Assembly (NCBI GenBank): GCA_018241685.1
Contig: JAFEDJ010000012.1
Location: 1 to 64,000 of the forward strand
Direction of reading: 5' to 3'
Source of the DNA: Pseudomonadota bacterium
GTDB taxonomy: Bacteria; Pseudomonadota; Gammaproteobacteria; Burkholderiales; Rhodocyclaceae
Length of the DNA stretch: 64,000 nt
The position numbers and the translations under genes are program-made. Below are positions 1 to 9,014 of the stretch, piece by piece; within the stretch, counting starts at the first letter, position 1, and each line of letters starts with the position of its first letter. The notes below the pieces were generated by a model, which saw nothing but the letters and a program-made list of their open reading frames with translations, had not been told where the DNA came from and searched no databases.

Positions 1-298
1 CCCAAGTGGCGCCCTGGTCGATGTAGGTCGAGACTCGCCCAGCACTGTCATACGTGATGCTGCCGATCTCACCGACTGCGGGGAATTCTTGACTGCCATT
101 TACGGAAAATCTAATCCGCCCATCCCCGTTGCTGAGGTATTCAACGAAGCCTTTCGTTCCCGGCCCACTGCCCGGCGCCCACTTGGCAAACCCCGCATTG
201 ACCCAGGCAGTCTCTGTCGCGGCGTCTTTCGTCACCGATTGGCTCTCGGCGTAATCAGTGCCGGCGATGCGCTGGTTGCGCAGGATGATGACGGTCAT
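1..298 (-). CDS. Hypothetical phage structural-region protein (partial, C-terminus off window)
   Basis: The ATG at 298 overlaps the TGA of the portal gene (ATGA overlap), so this is the next gene in the leftward late operon. About 99 codons are visible, beginning MTVIILRNQRIAG, and the frame stays open to the window edge. The visible part is polar with no recognised motif. In lambda-like phages this slot often holds a small protein or a head protease, but nothing here identifies it. Confidence 0.6.
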   Translation of the reverse strand, partial: MTVIILRNQRIAGTDYAESQSVTKDAATETAWVNAGFAKWAPGSGPGTKGFVEYLSNGDGRIRFSVNGSQEFPAVGEIGSITYDSAGRVSTYIDQGATW

Positions 299-1971
299 TC
301 CTTTTCTCCAGGTTCACCCGCTTCGGGGTCGGTTGCAGTTTCCGAGGACTCTTGCGCTACGTCAGGGTCAGCGGGCTCACTGCCATCAGACGGCGGTGCA
401 GACGCCTGCACTTGTCCCTTGTCATTGACCTTCTCGGCATCCGTGTCGAACACCAGCTTCAGCTCGTCGGCCAGATCCCGGCTGCGACGGATGGCGTTGT
501 ATACGTCTTCGATGTCGGCCCCGTTGGCGGTCTGGGCAATAACGTCGTCCGGTGACATGAACCCGCAGCGCACCGCCAGCTTGTAGGCAGAGACTTCCCT
601 TGTCGGATCGATCCAACTCCAGCCTCGGGGCTTGAAGCGCACCTTCTGGTACTTGCGTGTGGCGGTGTAGTAGTCGGCCGCCTTGACCGCGCCCACAAGC
701 ACAGCGCCATCGAGCCAGCGCCGATGGAGGCGACTGCGGAAGCGCCGGATGTACCAGCCCTGGAGCACACGCCACAGGTCCCGGTCATCCAGCAGCGCGA
801 GACGGCTGCTGCTGTAGTTGCTCTGCGAGTAGTCGCGGCTGGCCGATTCGTAGCTGATGCCGACGCCCGCCGCGAACCCGCGCAACATGAAGCGCATGAA
901 CGGCTCAAGCGCTGCATTGGGCCGGCTCGGATTGAAGCCGTCGACTTGCTCGCCGGGCAGCAAGGTCTGCCATGTCCCGGGCTCGGTATCAATCAGCTGC
1001 CGCCCGGCCTCGACGTCGTCGGGTACGACACCCTCGGGCGTCCGGATGAAGCCCACGATGTTGGCAGAGGCACGCGCCGCGACGATCTCGGCTTCTTCAT
1101 AGCCCCCCATGTTGTGCAGCCTCTTGAGCGTGGCATGCATCCACGGTTCACCGCGGGTCTGTGGCCAGCGGTCGATCAGGTACAGGTGCTCGATCTCGGT
1201 GGCCGGAATGCGGATGAACTTGCTGGGGGTGAAGGTTGTGAACTGGTAATCCCCGGGGTGATGCGGGTACAGCCAGTACGCCGTCGGGCGGCCCCACTGA
1301 TCGACCTCGACGCCCATACGGATTGCATTGCCGTTGGGCGCCCGGGCAGCCTGCCAGTTGTCCATCAACCGGTCGGCTTCGATCACCTCCAGGGCCAGCG
1401 GGATACGTGAGTTGCCGAAGGGTTGATCGACGTAGCGCACCAGCACTTCGCCAGCCGCGACCAGCTCGTCGAAGATGAGCCGTTCGATATCCGGCAGGCT
1501 GAGGAGGCCTCCCGTATGGCAGTTCTCCCCGTCGATCCATTCGCACCACTCGTCTTCGATGTTGTCATTGACCCCTGCCACGAGCTTGCCGCGGGCATTC
1601 ATGACCTGCGCTTGCATGCCGACGCCGGTGCCGATGACGTTGTTTTTGATCACGCGCACGGCCTGCTTGGCGTACTCGTTGTCGCGGACCAGCTCACGGG
1701 AGCGTGCCCGGAGGAGGCGCAGGCTGGTCAAGATCTCGCTGTCGGCACTGGTCTGCAGCGCACTCCAGTCTGAGTTGAGCCGCCCGACCTGCGCGCCCGC
1801 ATAGGCGCGGGCGGCCTGCTGCTGCTTTGCACGACTGGCGGCGGCGACCGCAGCGGCACGCTCGGCCGCCCGCTTGGCGCCGAAGTCGGCGAGGACGCGG
1901 GAGCCGACCCGGCGCACGGTCGCGTCGTCGAACTGATCGACGACATTAAGGATGCGTGCAGACGTCTGCAT
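295..1971 (-). CDS. Phage portal protein, lambda family
   Basis: This 558-residue protein has the length and character of lambda gpB-type portals (Phage_portal_2). The portal forms the dodecameric ring at the capsid vertex through which DNA is packaged. The sequence has the family's segment around NDNIEDEWCEW, the EADRL motif and a conserved Arg/Trp-rich C-terminal third, followed by an acidic, Pro-rich tail. An Ala-rich basic N-terminus precedes the core. It lies directly after the head-tail joining gene (overlapping start and stop) and the terminase genes, the usual portal position. Assignment is by family resemblance read by eye. Confidence 0.9.
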   Translation of the reverse strand: MQTSARILNVVDQFDDATVRRVGSRVLADFGAKRAAERAAAVAAASRAKQQQAARAYAGAQVGRLNSDWSALQTSADSEILTSLRLLRARSRELVRDNEYAKQAVRVIKNNVIGTGVGMQAQVMNARGKLVAGVNDNIEDEWCEWIDGENCHTGGLLSLPDIERLIFDELVAAGEVLVRYVDQPFGNSRIPLALEVIEADRLMDNWQAARAPNGNAIRMGVEVDQWGRPTAYWLYPHHPGDYQFTTFTPSKFIRIPATEIEHLYLIDRWPQTRGEPWMHATLKRLHNMGGYEEAEIVAARASANIVGFIRTPEGVVPDDVEAGRQLIDTEPGTWQTLLPGEQVDGFNPSRPNAALEPFMRFMLRGFAAGVGISYESASRDYSQSNYSSSRLALLDDRDLWRVLQGWYIRRFRSRLHRRWLDGAVLVGAVKAADYYTATRKYQKVRFKPRGWSWIDPTREVSAYKLAVRCGFMSPDDVIAQTANGADIEDVYNAIRRSRDLADELKLVFDTDAEKVNDKGQVQASAPPSDGSEPADPDVAQESSETATDPEAGEPGEKE

Positions 1972-2504
1972 TATCGAAATCTCGAGTACAGGTTACGGGA
2001 GATGCCTTTTTCATTCCGGACCCGGATCTGCAGGGCAGAGCGCAGTTCCAGCAGCGCAGCCATCGGCTCGCGCTTGAGGCTGCGGCCGGCGATGGTGTAT
2101 TCCTGCACCATGCCGCCCGAGGCCCTGGCCGAGATCGCAGCATTGACGGCCTCGAGGTCTCGCTCGGCTTGCGTCCGGCCGTCGTACGGCCCCGTGATGC
2201 TGGCGAGGCTGGCGACGATGCGCAGCTCGCCGGCATCTGCGCTACGGTGATCGCGCCCCCCGATGAGGATGGCTTCCCACCACCACAGTCCCGCCGTAAG
2301 CCCGGCGCTGTCTGTCGCGGTGAGGGTCGTCTCCCAGCCGGTACCGGATTGCACGGCCTGCAGCGTCAGGGCAGCACCAGGGCCGCGGATTTCGTATGTC
2401 AGGGTGTAGGTCGGCGGCGAATACAGCGCGCCGCCCGGACTCAGCCAGGCCGAGTCAGACCACGTCGCGCTGTTGCCCGAGGTTAGGGTTTGCGGGATGT
2501 TCAT
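1971..2504 (-). CDS. Phage head-tail joining protein (gpW-like C-terminal region)
   Basis: The protein has 177 residues. The C-terminal ~65 residues (AERDLEAVNAAISARASG, then YTIAGRSLKREP and a helical end) resemble the small gpW/head-tail connector proteins that follow the terminase gene in lambda-like phages. The first ~110 residues look like a beta-rich Ig-like or decorating domain, which is not part of classical gpW (68 residues), so this is an extended form. Its stop overlaps the portal start and it begins one base from the terminase stop. The C-terminal relationship is fairly clear; the N-terminal role is unknown. Confidence 0.7.
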   Translation of the reverse strand: MNIPQTLTSGNSATWSDSAWLSPGGALYSPPTYTLTYEIRGPGAALTLQAVQSGTGWETTLTATDSAGLTAGLWWWEAILIGGRDHRSADAGELRIVASLASITGPYDGRTQAERDLEAVNAAISARASGGMVQEYTIAGRSLKREPMAALLELRSALQIRVRNEKGISRNLYSRFR

Positions 2505-4652
2505 TTACCACCTACCTGCCTTGAAGCCGCCACCAGGACGGCGCCCAGAAAAAGGCCCGCTCGCGGCGGGCTTCGGTTTTGATACTGCTTGCTGCAACAC
2601 CGGGGGCCTCACGGCCGGCGGTGGGTCGGGTGCTTCCAGGGCGGCCGGGACCTCAGACGCGACGGGGGCCAGCTCGTCGGCGCCAGACGGATCACCTCCT
2701 TTCGGTTGTTGCGGTTCGGTGTCAGGCGCGGCAAAGAGATCAGCCTGCGCAATCTTTTGCTCGATGGCGTCCCAATGACTGTCGCGCCACAGATTGATCT
2801 TGAGGCTGCGCGCGGCGTGCAAGGCATACACCTCGCAGTCGAGCGCTTCATTGCGGCGGCCGGCGAGCTTCGTCCAGACTAGCCGGCCCTTCACCGTGCG
2901 GTGCGGTGCCTTCACTTCGGCCAGTATCTGATCGTAGTAGTCGGCCCGCACTGATGCATACCAGTGCATGCGGCCAGGTCCATGGCCCGTGAGCTTGATC
3001 CGGCCAGCGCCTTCATCGAAGCCGAGGATGAGATCCTTGGCTTTCTGCGTCCCGATGATGTAGGGCTTGACGCCGTACTTCGCTGCCTTCTGCTTGCGGT
3101 CTGTCTCCACGGATGCACGCGGCGGGCTGAAAATTTCGCGCCCGTCGTCGTTGCCCTGGCGGTACTTGCTGCCGCCCTTGATGGCCATGTACCCCTTGCT
3201 GAGGCGCTTGCGCACGTACTGATAGACGGCGTCGGAGGTCTGGCCGTCCGAGCTGTCGACGCTCACCGCCTTGATGCGCAGCCCAGCACCACTGACATGG
3301 CGGAATTCCCGGTCGAGCAGCGCGTCGAGGTCGGGCCACGCGCCTTGCTCCGCAACAGCGGTCTTCCCGTAGATCTCTCCCCAGAACACCAGCCAGCTTT
3401 CTTCGCCGCGCCCCCACGCCCGGATGACCACAGCGAGGCGGTCGTGCTGGACGTCCACGCCGGCCGTGAGCACCAGGCCACCGTCTGGCACCGTCTGCTC
3501 TTCGTACTGGAGCGCCCGGCTCTTGAGGGTGTCGGCCAGCGGGAGATCCGACTTGTAGGCGTAGGTGAGGCCTTCCGTGTTATTGCGGAAGGACCGCATC
3601 TTCGTGTCGTCGCCGTTTCGCAAGGCATGCTCGGCACGCAATCGCTTTTCGACCAGGCGTGCGAGCTGCGAGCCAGGAAAAGGGCTGTACAGCTCGTTGA
3701 TGTAGAAACCGGCGATGCCATGGAATGGGGCCGTTGCCCGCCATACGCCCTTGCGAACGTTGCGGTTCTTCTGGGTGTCGGTCCAGCAGCTGCCGCAGTG
3801 CGGACAGACATAGGACGCGCTCTCGGGATCGGCATCGCCATACACCTCATGGTGCAGGTCCGGGCGCCGATTCCAGCGCACGTTTTCCCACATCAGCACT
3901 TGCTCTTCGCCGCAGTCATGGCAGGGCACGAAGAACTTGCGCTGGTCCGATTCCTTGTAACCGGCTTCGACGCGGGACACACCCTCAATCGTCGGCGTCC
4001 CGCCGAAGATCACCTTTCGCCGCGGGAAACTCTTTGTCCGCTCCTCGAGGAGAGTGATCGTGTCGCCCTGGTTGCGAACGTTGTCGTTACAGTCGTCCGG
4101 CTCTTCGACTGCAACCACCGGGGCTGGCGTCGACTTCACCGACGACGGGCTGTTGGAGCCGACAAACTTCAGGAAGCCACCAGGAAACCCCTTGTAGTCC
4201 GCCCGGTTGTCCTTGCTCCGCGACTTGCCGACCGGGATCTTCTCGGCCAGCACCGGCGTCACCTCGACCATCGGCGTGAACTTTTCGACGTCGAACTGCT
4301 GGGCGGCGCCGTCCTTCGCGAACATCACGATCATCGGACACGGGTCGATATCGATCCGGCGGCCGAGATAGTTCAGCAGCACGCCATCCGTCCACGCGAC
4401 CTGCGCGGATTTCATGGACACCACCTTCGTCACCGCGGGGTCGTCCAGCGCTTCATGCATGCCGACAACCCACGGCGTGATGTCGGGGTTGTAGCGACCA
4501 GGCCGCGCCGAGGCCTTAGCCGATAGGCGCCGCCTCTCTATCGCCCACTCCGTCGTGGTCATCTTCACTGGCGGCTTGAGATTCCCCGCCAGACGACGCA
4601 CGAGTGCCCCGACCGCCGACATCGTATCGAGCGAGCTGGGCAAGTGCTGCAT
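2505..4652 (-). CDS. Phage terminase large subunit, GpA family
   Basis: At 715 residues it fits lambda gpA-type large terminases, the packaging ATPase/nuclease. Visible features are the GpA N-terminal block (WAIERRRLSAKASARPGRY, then PWVVGMHEALDDP), a variant Walker A around VVSMKSAQVAWTDG, a Cys pair cluster (CHDCGEE and CPHCGSCW) and the nuclease-domain start TAGVDVQHDRLAVV. The C-terminus is a Pro/Ala-rich linker ending GGGFKAGRW. The annotated start overlaps the small subunit by 137 bp. The internal ATG at 4562 (MTTTEWAIERR) would also keep the whole conserved region. Confidence 0.93.
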   Translation of the reverse strand: MQHLPSSLDTMSAVGALVRRLAGNLKPPVKMTTTEWAIERRRLSAKASARPGRYNPDITPWVVGMHEALDDPAVTKVVSMKSAQVAWTDGVLLNYLGRRIDIDPCPMIVMFAKDGAAQQFDVEKFTPMVEVTPVLAEKIPVGKSRSKDNRADYKGFPGGFLKFVGSNSPSSVKSTPAPVVAVEEPDDCNDNVRNQGDTITLLEERTKSFPRRKVIFGGTPTIEGVSRVEAGYKESDQRKFFVPCHDCGEEQVLMWENVRWNRRPDLHHEVYGDADPESASYVCPHCGSCWTDTQKNRNVRKGVWRATAPFHGIAGFYINELYSPFPGSQLARLVEKRLRAEHALRNGDDTKMRSFRNNTEGLTYAYKSDLPLADTLKSRALQYEEQTVPDGGLVLTAGVDVQHDRLAVVIRAWGRGEESWLVFWGEIYGKTAVAEQGAWPDLDALLDREFRHVSGAGLRIKAVSVDSSDGQTSDAVYQYVRKRLSKGYMAIKGGSKYRQGNDDGREIFSPPRASVETDRKQKAAKYGVKPYIIGTQKAKDLILGFDEGAGRIKLTGHGPGRMHWYASVRADYYDQILAEVKAPHRTVKGRLVWTKLAGRRNEALDCEVYALHAARSLKINLWRDSHWDAIEQKIAQADLFAAPDTEPQQPKGGDPSGADELAPVASEVPAALEAPDPPPAVRPPVLQQAVSKPKPAASGPFSGRRPGGGFKAGRW

Positions 4653-5058
4653 AGGTGTATTCGTTCAGTAACGCTGCATCGACGGTGACGCCGTAGAGCG
4701 CCGACAGCTCGTCGGCGAGCTTGTCATCCCGCGACAGCAGTTCAACACGGAACGCCGTCACCATTGCGACCAGCTCGGGCTCCAGCTGCTCGACATTCAC
4801 CAGTAGCTTCTTCTTCTCAGCTACCTGCAGCAGCTTGAGCTCACGATCCACGCGCTCGGTAAGCACGCGCTCTTTCACCAGGTCGAGCCCATCGTCAGAC
4901 CGATGGCCGGACGCCTGAGCCCGGAGATTGCGCACGTACGCAATCCGGATCTGATCCATCGTCGCCAACTTCCAATCGATTCCGATCCGCGCGAGGTGCC
5001 GGCTTACCTCGCTCTGATTCATGTCCAGGTGAGCAGCAATCTCCTGTTGAGTGGGCAT
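4516..5058 (-). CDS. Phage terminase small subunit, Nu1-like
   Basis: This 180-residue protein starts with a helix-turn-helix (TQQEIAAHLDMNQSEVSRHL) like the DNA-binding N-terminus of lambda Nu1, which recognises the cos/pac site. It is followed by a Lys/Glu-rich helical region (VDRELKLLQVAEKKKLL) consistent with oligomerisation. It sits immediately upstream of, and overlaps, the large terminase gene. The low-complexity acidic C-terminus lies in the overlap. Function rests on the HTH plus position. Confidence 0.75.
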   Translation of the reverse strand: MPTQQEIAAHLDMNQSEVSRHLARIGIDWKLATMDQIRIAYVRNLRAQASGHRSDDGLDLVKERVLTERVDRELKLLQVAEKKKLLVNVEQLEPELVAMVTAFRVELLSRDDKLADELSALYGVTVDAALLNEYTYAALAQLARYDVGGRGTRASSGGESQAASEDDHDGVGDREAAPIG

Positions 5059-5147
5059 GCTTATGGCCCCCTTAGCAAGCCAAAGTCTGGAGAAAATTCG
5101 CGGTCATGGTGCCCGCGCACGAGAGACGAAAAAAGGACCCGAAAATT

Positions 5148-5726
5148 TCAGCGGGTGAGGAAGGCAATCTCATGCTGGAGGATGCGCGGCAGCTTCTCGC
5201 GGACCAGCGCCTCGAGGGCCTCCTGGATGACCTGGTTGCCGAACACCGCGGGGATGGACGGGCCGTACAGCTCATGGATCGGTAGGCCGTACCAGCGCAC
5301 CCGGTCGTTGCGTCTGACCTTCTTGTGCGTGTCGCCCTGTCGCACGTAAATGCCACGGTGACCGGTTGGCATCGTTGCGATGAACGCGTCCTTGACGATC
5401 TTGCGGCCGCCCTTGACCTTGACGGTCACGCGTCCTTTCCTGTCCTGCCGGCCATCGAACTGAATGAGCGGCACGGGCCGTCCAACAGCACGAACTACCG
5501 CCACCAACACGCCCGGCTTGGCACGCGTGATCGTGATCGCCTTCTTGATCGTCGCTGCTTTGAGGTTGTAGCCCTGTGCGCGAATTTCGCGGGCCGCCCG
5601 AACTTTCGCTTGATCGGCCACCTCATTCAATGCGCGAACCACAGCCTTTTCCTTCACTGCGGCTTTCACGCCCTGGAGCTTTTCAAGTGCCCGCGAGACG
5701 TCGGTTTTCACGTCGATACGCAGCAT
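5148..5726 (-). CDS. Prophage minor tail protein Z (GPZ family)
   Basis: The protein is basic and alpha/beta, beginning MLRIDVKTDVSRALEKLQ. It matches the lambda gpZ/prophage minor tail Z type, which acts in tail completion. The segments VVRALNEVADQAKVRAAREI and LYGPSIPAVFG are typical. The frame is open upstream to 5804, but the hairpin and T-run at 5740-5772 lie in that stretch. I therefore place the start at the ATG at 5726 (192 residues), with ATG 5738 as the alternative. Finding gpZ upstream of terminase rather than after the portal is an unusual order. Confidence 0.75.
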   Translation of the reverse strand: MLRIDVKTDVSRALEKLQGVKAAVKEKAVVRALNEVADQAKVRAAREIRAQGYNLKAATIKKAITITRAKPGVLVAVVRAVGRPVPLIQFDGRQDRKGRVTVKVKGGRKIVKDAFIATMPTGHRGIYVRQGDTHKKVRRNDRVRWYGLPIHELYGPSIPAVFGNQVIQEALEALVREKLPRILQHEIAFLTR

Positions 5727-5739
5727 CTCAAACCCCATG

Positions 5740-5772
5740 AAAAAAGCCCGCAGGCGTGTGCTTGCGGGCTTT
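5740..5772 (-). terminator. Rho-independent terminator between Q-like gene and late genes
   Basis: Read leftward, a 7-bp stem GCCCGCA/TGCGGGC with a ~10-nt loop is followed by six Ts. It lies between the Q-like gene (ends 5806) and the late structural genes. This is the position of the tR' terminator that lambdoid Q proteins override. Confidence 0.75.
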
Positions 5773-5805
5773 GGACGTAGTTCGACTCCTACTAAGTTCG
5801 GCACT

Positions 5806-6267
5806 CTAGACCTGCAAAATACCGGTCGTCAAGTCTACGCCGCTATGCCGAGCTGCCGAAACCATCGACTCAGACCGCTCCCTGTGGGTCCGCCAGGCCT
5901 CAGCAGCCCGCGTCAGCTCTGCCTGCAGCAGGCGGTGGCCGTCGATCACACGACCCGCGAACGTCCGGTAATCCACTGCGCACTTGCGGCCCAGCACCGT
6001 CAGCTCGGCATCGGAATCACCCCACATCCAGTACAGCTCAACAGCACGCCGGTATCGGATAGCCAGCTTCTCCAGCGCCTTTCCCGTGTCCTCAGCTTCG
6101 CCACTCAAGATCGGCAGCGGCGACTCATCCGACCCACCGCCGCACGAATCCCAATTCACCTGCGCGAAACCGAGGGACGAGCCGGCCACAGAACGTGCCC
6201 AGTTCCGCATCCTGCGCTCGAAGCTCACCGTGTAGCTGGCCCGCACATCCTCTTTGATTCCCATCAC
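5806..6267 (-). CDS. Candidate late antitermination (Q-like) protein
   Basis: This 153-residue helical protein has the segments SYTVSFERRMRNWARS, IRYRRAVELYWMWGDSD and GRKCAVDYRTFAGRV. They recall short Q-type antiterminators found at the end of phage early operons, in which a C-terminal helix-turn-helix-like region follows a Tyr/Trp-rich segment. The strongest argument is position: last gene of the leftward early operon, with a terminator immediately after it and the packaging genes beyond. The start (ATG 6267 or 6264) overlaps the stop of the preceding gene. Family membership is not certain from sequence alone. Confidence 0.45.
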   Translation of the reverse strand: MMGIKEDVRASYTVSFERRMRNWARSVAGSSLGFAQVNWDSCGGGSDESPLPILSGEAEDTGKALEKLAIRYRRAVELYWMWGDSDAELTVLGRKCAVDYRTFAGRVIDGHRLLQAELTRAAEAWRTHRERSESMVSAARHSGVDLTTGILQV

Positions 6268-6521
6268 AACCCCCGTTTATCCAGACCTGCACGCAATTCC
6301 CGCCACGTCTTGCACCACGCCTTGATGCGCTCGGCCTGCGGCCTAGGATCGATGGCGGAATTTGCACCTTTCTCGCTCTGCATATCCAAACGGATTATTT
6401 GACGCCATTCGGCAACCTCGTCCGCTTGGTACTCCCCATTTGCAATCCATGCCGCTGTAACGCGGTCGAAGTCCTGCACAAACCGCCGCACGTCCGCCGC
6501 CAACTCCACCGGGATCTTCAA
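6264..6521 (-). CDS. Hypothetical phage early protein
   Basis: An 85-residue, mostly helical and charged protein starting MKIPVELAADVRRFVQDFD. I recognise no family. It overlaps its neighbours on both sides by 4 bases, so it is translated as part of the early operon. Confidence 0.6.
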   Translation of the reverse strand: MKIPVELAADVRRFVQDFDRVTAAWIANGEYQADEVAEWRQIIRLDMQSEKGANSAIDPRPQAERIKAWCKTWRELRAGLDKRGL

Positions 6522-6817
6522 AATTCGATCTCCACCACGCCGGCCGCGGGGCGCGCCTGCTGCTGCCGCATCGTCGGCTGGTAGCGGATGCGTGCCCGCT
6601 CAGCCAGGGCATGCCGGTAGCGATCCAGGCGCCGGAGACGCTCCACCACCGAATCGCCCTCCACCAGCTCCCCGATCCCGCGCAGGAAATCCCGTGCCCG
6701 CTCCGTCGTCGCCCGTTCCGCCGCCGCCTTGATCTCGGCATGCCGCTCATCGGCCAGGCGGCGGTTACGCTCACGCTCTTCGGCAGTGAGCTGCGGGGCA
6801 CGCTTACCGCGCGTCAT
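6518..6817 (-). CDS. Hypothetical phage early protein, coiled-coil-like
   Basis: A 99-residue, Arg/Glu-rich protein predicted to be almost entirely helical (LTAEERERNRRLADERHAEI). No family is recognised. It overlaps the end of the replication-type gene by 14 bp and the following gene by 4 bp, typical of this tightly packed operon. Confidence 0.6.
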   Translation of the reverse strand: MTRGKRAPQLTAEERERNRRLADERHAEIKAAAERATTERARDFLRGIGELVEGDSVVERLRRLDRYRHALAERARIRYQPTMRQQQARPAAGVVEIEF

Positions 6818-7919
6818 CGTCTTTCCGCATGCGGGCTTCCGCAGCGGCCAGCACCCGATTCGTCCATTCCTGCGGCCATTCGCCGGGCCGTGGGCTCAGC
6901 CCCAGCTCACGTGCCAGCGCATCGAAATCCCGCTGATTCGCGGTCTTGGTCTTGCCATGCGTCAGCGCCCGCCGTGCAGCCTCAGCCGCCCGACGCGCCT
7001 CGCTGCGCCGCGAATGGATGACCCGGCCCACATACGCCAGCGGGACAGGCTGCACCGAATCTGCCTTGCGCCGCGCCGCCAGCGCCGCCTCAATCGCCCC
7101 ATCCAGCTCCAGCGGCGTCACACCCTGCGCCACCCACTCCGACAGGGCTGCCGCCGAAGCCGCAGGAACGCGGATGCCACGCCTCATCAGCACCCGCATC
7201 AGCCCATCGTCAGCGCAATCGGCCGCAGTCGACTCGTTCTCTGCCAAACCTGCGGGGGGTTCGTGGAGATGCTCGTGCAGACGCATGCAATCGGGCCCCG
7301 ACCGGCTACCGAAACGGCCCGACTGGGCCGGGTGTGAGCCCGCAGGGCGATCTCGATAAGCCCCCCCGGGGGCCGCATCGTCGCCCGAAGCCCCACCTTC
7401 GTTAACCTCTGTTGACGATGATTGGGGAGAGGTAAACCTCAGATCTCCGATGTGTGTCGGGTTCGACCCTCTCACCGCGTTTTCAGTGGTGCCGGGTTCT
7501 ACCTCAAAACCCCCAGCAAACCCGCTTGAATGCTGGGTTTCGTCCGTGTCGGGTTTTGTGGATAAACCCCTGTCGGTTTCCTGTCGGGTTTGTTTTGGAC
7601 GCACCTCTCCCGCTGAGGCCAAAGGGAGCGAAAAAACGAGCACGGCAGACTTTCGCTTCTGCACGAGCCCCACGCGCTCTAGCGCCGCCACCGCGCGCCG
7701 CACCGCCGATTCGGACGGCTTCTCCACCTGCACACCGCCGCCCTTCGGAATGGTCGTCTCCGTCCACTCCATCAAAGCCTTCCAGTTGAGCCCCGACATC
7801 ACGCCCACCAGGCGCGTGCGCAGATCCATCCGGGCGCGCATGCGCAGATACGCCTTCACGGCGATTCCAGACGCGTTACTGAGCAGCAGCAGCTCATCGT
7901 CGTTGAGATAGATCCCCAC
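6804..7919 (-). CDS. Phage replication-type protein with N-terminal winged-helix region
   Basis: The protein has about 371 residues from the GTG at 7919, which follows the upstream stop by 4 bp and is preceded by an AGGGGG motif. ATGs at 7961 and 8003 are alternatives. The N-terminal ~110 residues (GIYLNDDELLLLSNASGIAV, then SESAVRRAVAALERVGLVQ) look like the winged-helix domain of O/RepA-like replication initiators. A low-complexity Ser/Gly/Thr linker follows, then a basic helical C-terminus (SEARRAAEAARRAL). Its place in the operon matches lambda O. No origin iterons were evident inside the gene on reading. Confidence 0.55.
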   Translation of the reverse strand: MGIYLNDDELLLLSNASGIAVKAYLRMRARMDLRTRLVGVMSGLNWKALMEWTETTIPKGGGVQVEKPSESAVRRAVAALERVGLVQKRKSAVLVFSLPLASAGEVRPKQTRQETDRGLSTKPDTDETQHSSGFAGGFEVEPGTTENAVRGSNPTHIGDLRFTSPQSSSTEVNEGGASGDDAAPGGAYRDRPAGSHPAQSGRFGSRSGPDCMRLHEHLHEPPAGLAENESTAADCADDGLMRVLMRRGIRVPAASAAALSEWVAQGVTPLELDGAIEAALAARRKADSVQPVPLAYVGRVIHSRRSEARRAAEAARRALTHGKTKTANQRDFDALARELGLSPRPGEWPQEWTNRVLAAAEARMRKDDDAR

Positions 7920-7923
7920 GGCC

Positions 7924-8412
7924 CTACGCCCCCTGGCGACCCTCGATGGATACCGCCACATGCCAGGCAGGCCGGCCACCGTCGCCCGCGCCGATCTCCA
8001 CACGCCTGAGCTTCATCACCAGCCGCGACGCCTCTCTGGGCATCCTCGCTGCAGGAATCCACACCAAGCCATCACCCTTCACCGCATCCCGATACGCATA
8101 GCGCCACCGGCCACCCTCACGGGACCAGGGCTCGCGCAGATAGAGCACGTCCCCACCACGGCCATAGGGGCAGCGCAGATCCGGCAGCAGCCCCTCATTC
8201 CAGGCCGTATCCAGCAGGGCCACATCGTCATCCCACGCGCCCGCATAGCCGAGCAGTAGAAGCTCCCCATACAGACGACGGCGCACCTCTTCCGTCATCT
8301 CTGGGGCCGGCAACATCGGCAGCACAAGCGTCGCCTGGCGCGGGCCGTTCATCAGGCTGGCGATCTTCTGCGGCGTCAGCTCGACCGGGCGCTCAATCAA
8401 TTCGCGGCTCAT
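7924..8412 (-). CDS. ASCH-like phage protein
   Basis: From the ATG at 8412 the protein is 162 residues (MSRELIERPVELTP). The stretch CPYGRGGDVLYLREPW, then WIPAARMPREASRLVMKLRRV, matches the pattern of ASCH-fold proteins common in phage early operons (YG.PGD.LWVRE.W ... PS.hMP..ASR). The ASCH fold is related to PUA domains and is thought to bind RNA or modified nucleic acid. The specific role is unknown. The longer upstream frame lies within the neighbouring gene and is not used. Confidence 0.6.
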   Translation of the reverse strand: MSRELIERPVELTPQKIASLMNGPRQATLVLPMLPAPEMTEEVRRRLYGELLLLGYAGAWDDDVALLDTAWNEGLLPDLRCPYGRGGDVLYLREPWSREGGRWRYAYRDAVKGDGLVWIPAARMPREASRLVMKLRRVEIGAGDGGRPAWHVAVSIEGRQGA

Positions 8413-9014
8413 TTCGATGCCTTCACCAGTTCGTTCACGCTCAAGCGCAGCGCCTGCAGCTCCTCGGCCACGCTCGACATCAGCGCCTCGGTGTGCTGCT
8501 CTACACGGCTCAGTGCAGCACCGACATCCTTCTTCACCGCCGCATGACCCGCCCGCATGTCGGCCACGAACGTGCCACACAGCCCCACCAGATCACGGAG
8601 CTTCTGGCCGTTGTCGCCCTGCTGACGGAACAAGCCCTGGATGCCTTCCTGCAGCTTGTCCAGGCGGCTATCCATATCGTCGAGCGCTGGCGTGATACTG
8701 CGGAGGAGGCCACGCTCCACCGCCACGCTGGCTTGCGCAGCCAACACCTCGCGCAACTGCTCGCCCAGCGCGCCCACATCAATCCCGAGCATCGACGCCC
8801 GGATCGCCGCGACCACCTGACAGCGAACACGCTCCACCTGGAGCGCGTCCCACAGCAGCGCACCACGAACCGTCGATCCGACGTGAGCCACGCCCGCATT
8901 CGCTAACGACGCAAGCACCAAGGCCATATCCGCGGCCTGCTCGGTCGTCAGGCCCAACACCTCGGCCAGCTCATCCGCGCCCACCAGGCGCACATGGAGT
9001 GCAGCATCACCCAC
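8409..9014 (-). CDS. Hypothetical phage early protein, coiled coil
   Basis: A 201-residue protein with long amphipathic helices (residues ~100-200; DDMDSRLDKLQEGIQGLF, SRVEQHTEALMSSVAEEL) suggesting a parallel coiled coil. The N-terminal ~60 residues could be a small helical DNA-binding domain. It overlaps both neighbours slightly. Nothing identifies a function. Confidence 0.6.
   Translation of the reverse strand: MGDAALHVRLVGADELAEVLGLTTEQAADMALVLASLANAGVAHVGSTVRGALLWDALQVERVRCQVVAAIRASMLGIDVGALGEQLREVLAAQASVAVERGLLRSITPALDDMDSRLDKLQEGIQGLFRQQGDNGQKLRDLVGLCGTFVADMRAGHAAVKKDVGAALSRVEQHTEALMSSVAEELQALRLSVNELVKASK

Noticed and set aside
2964..4526. 520-codon plus-strand frame opposite the terminase
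   Set aside because: A codon shadow of the terminase gene with no domain character.
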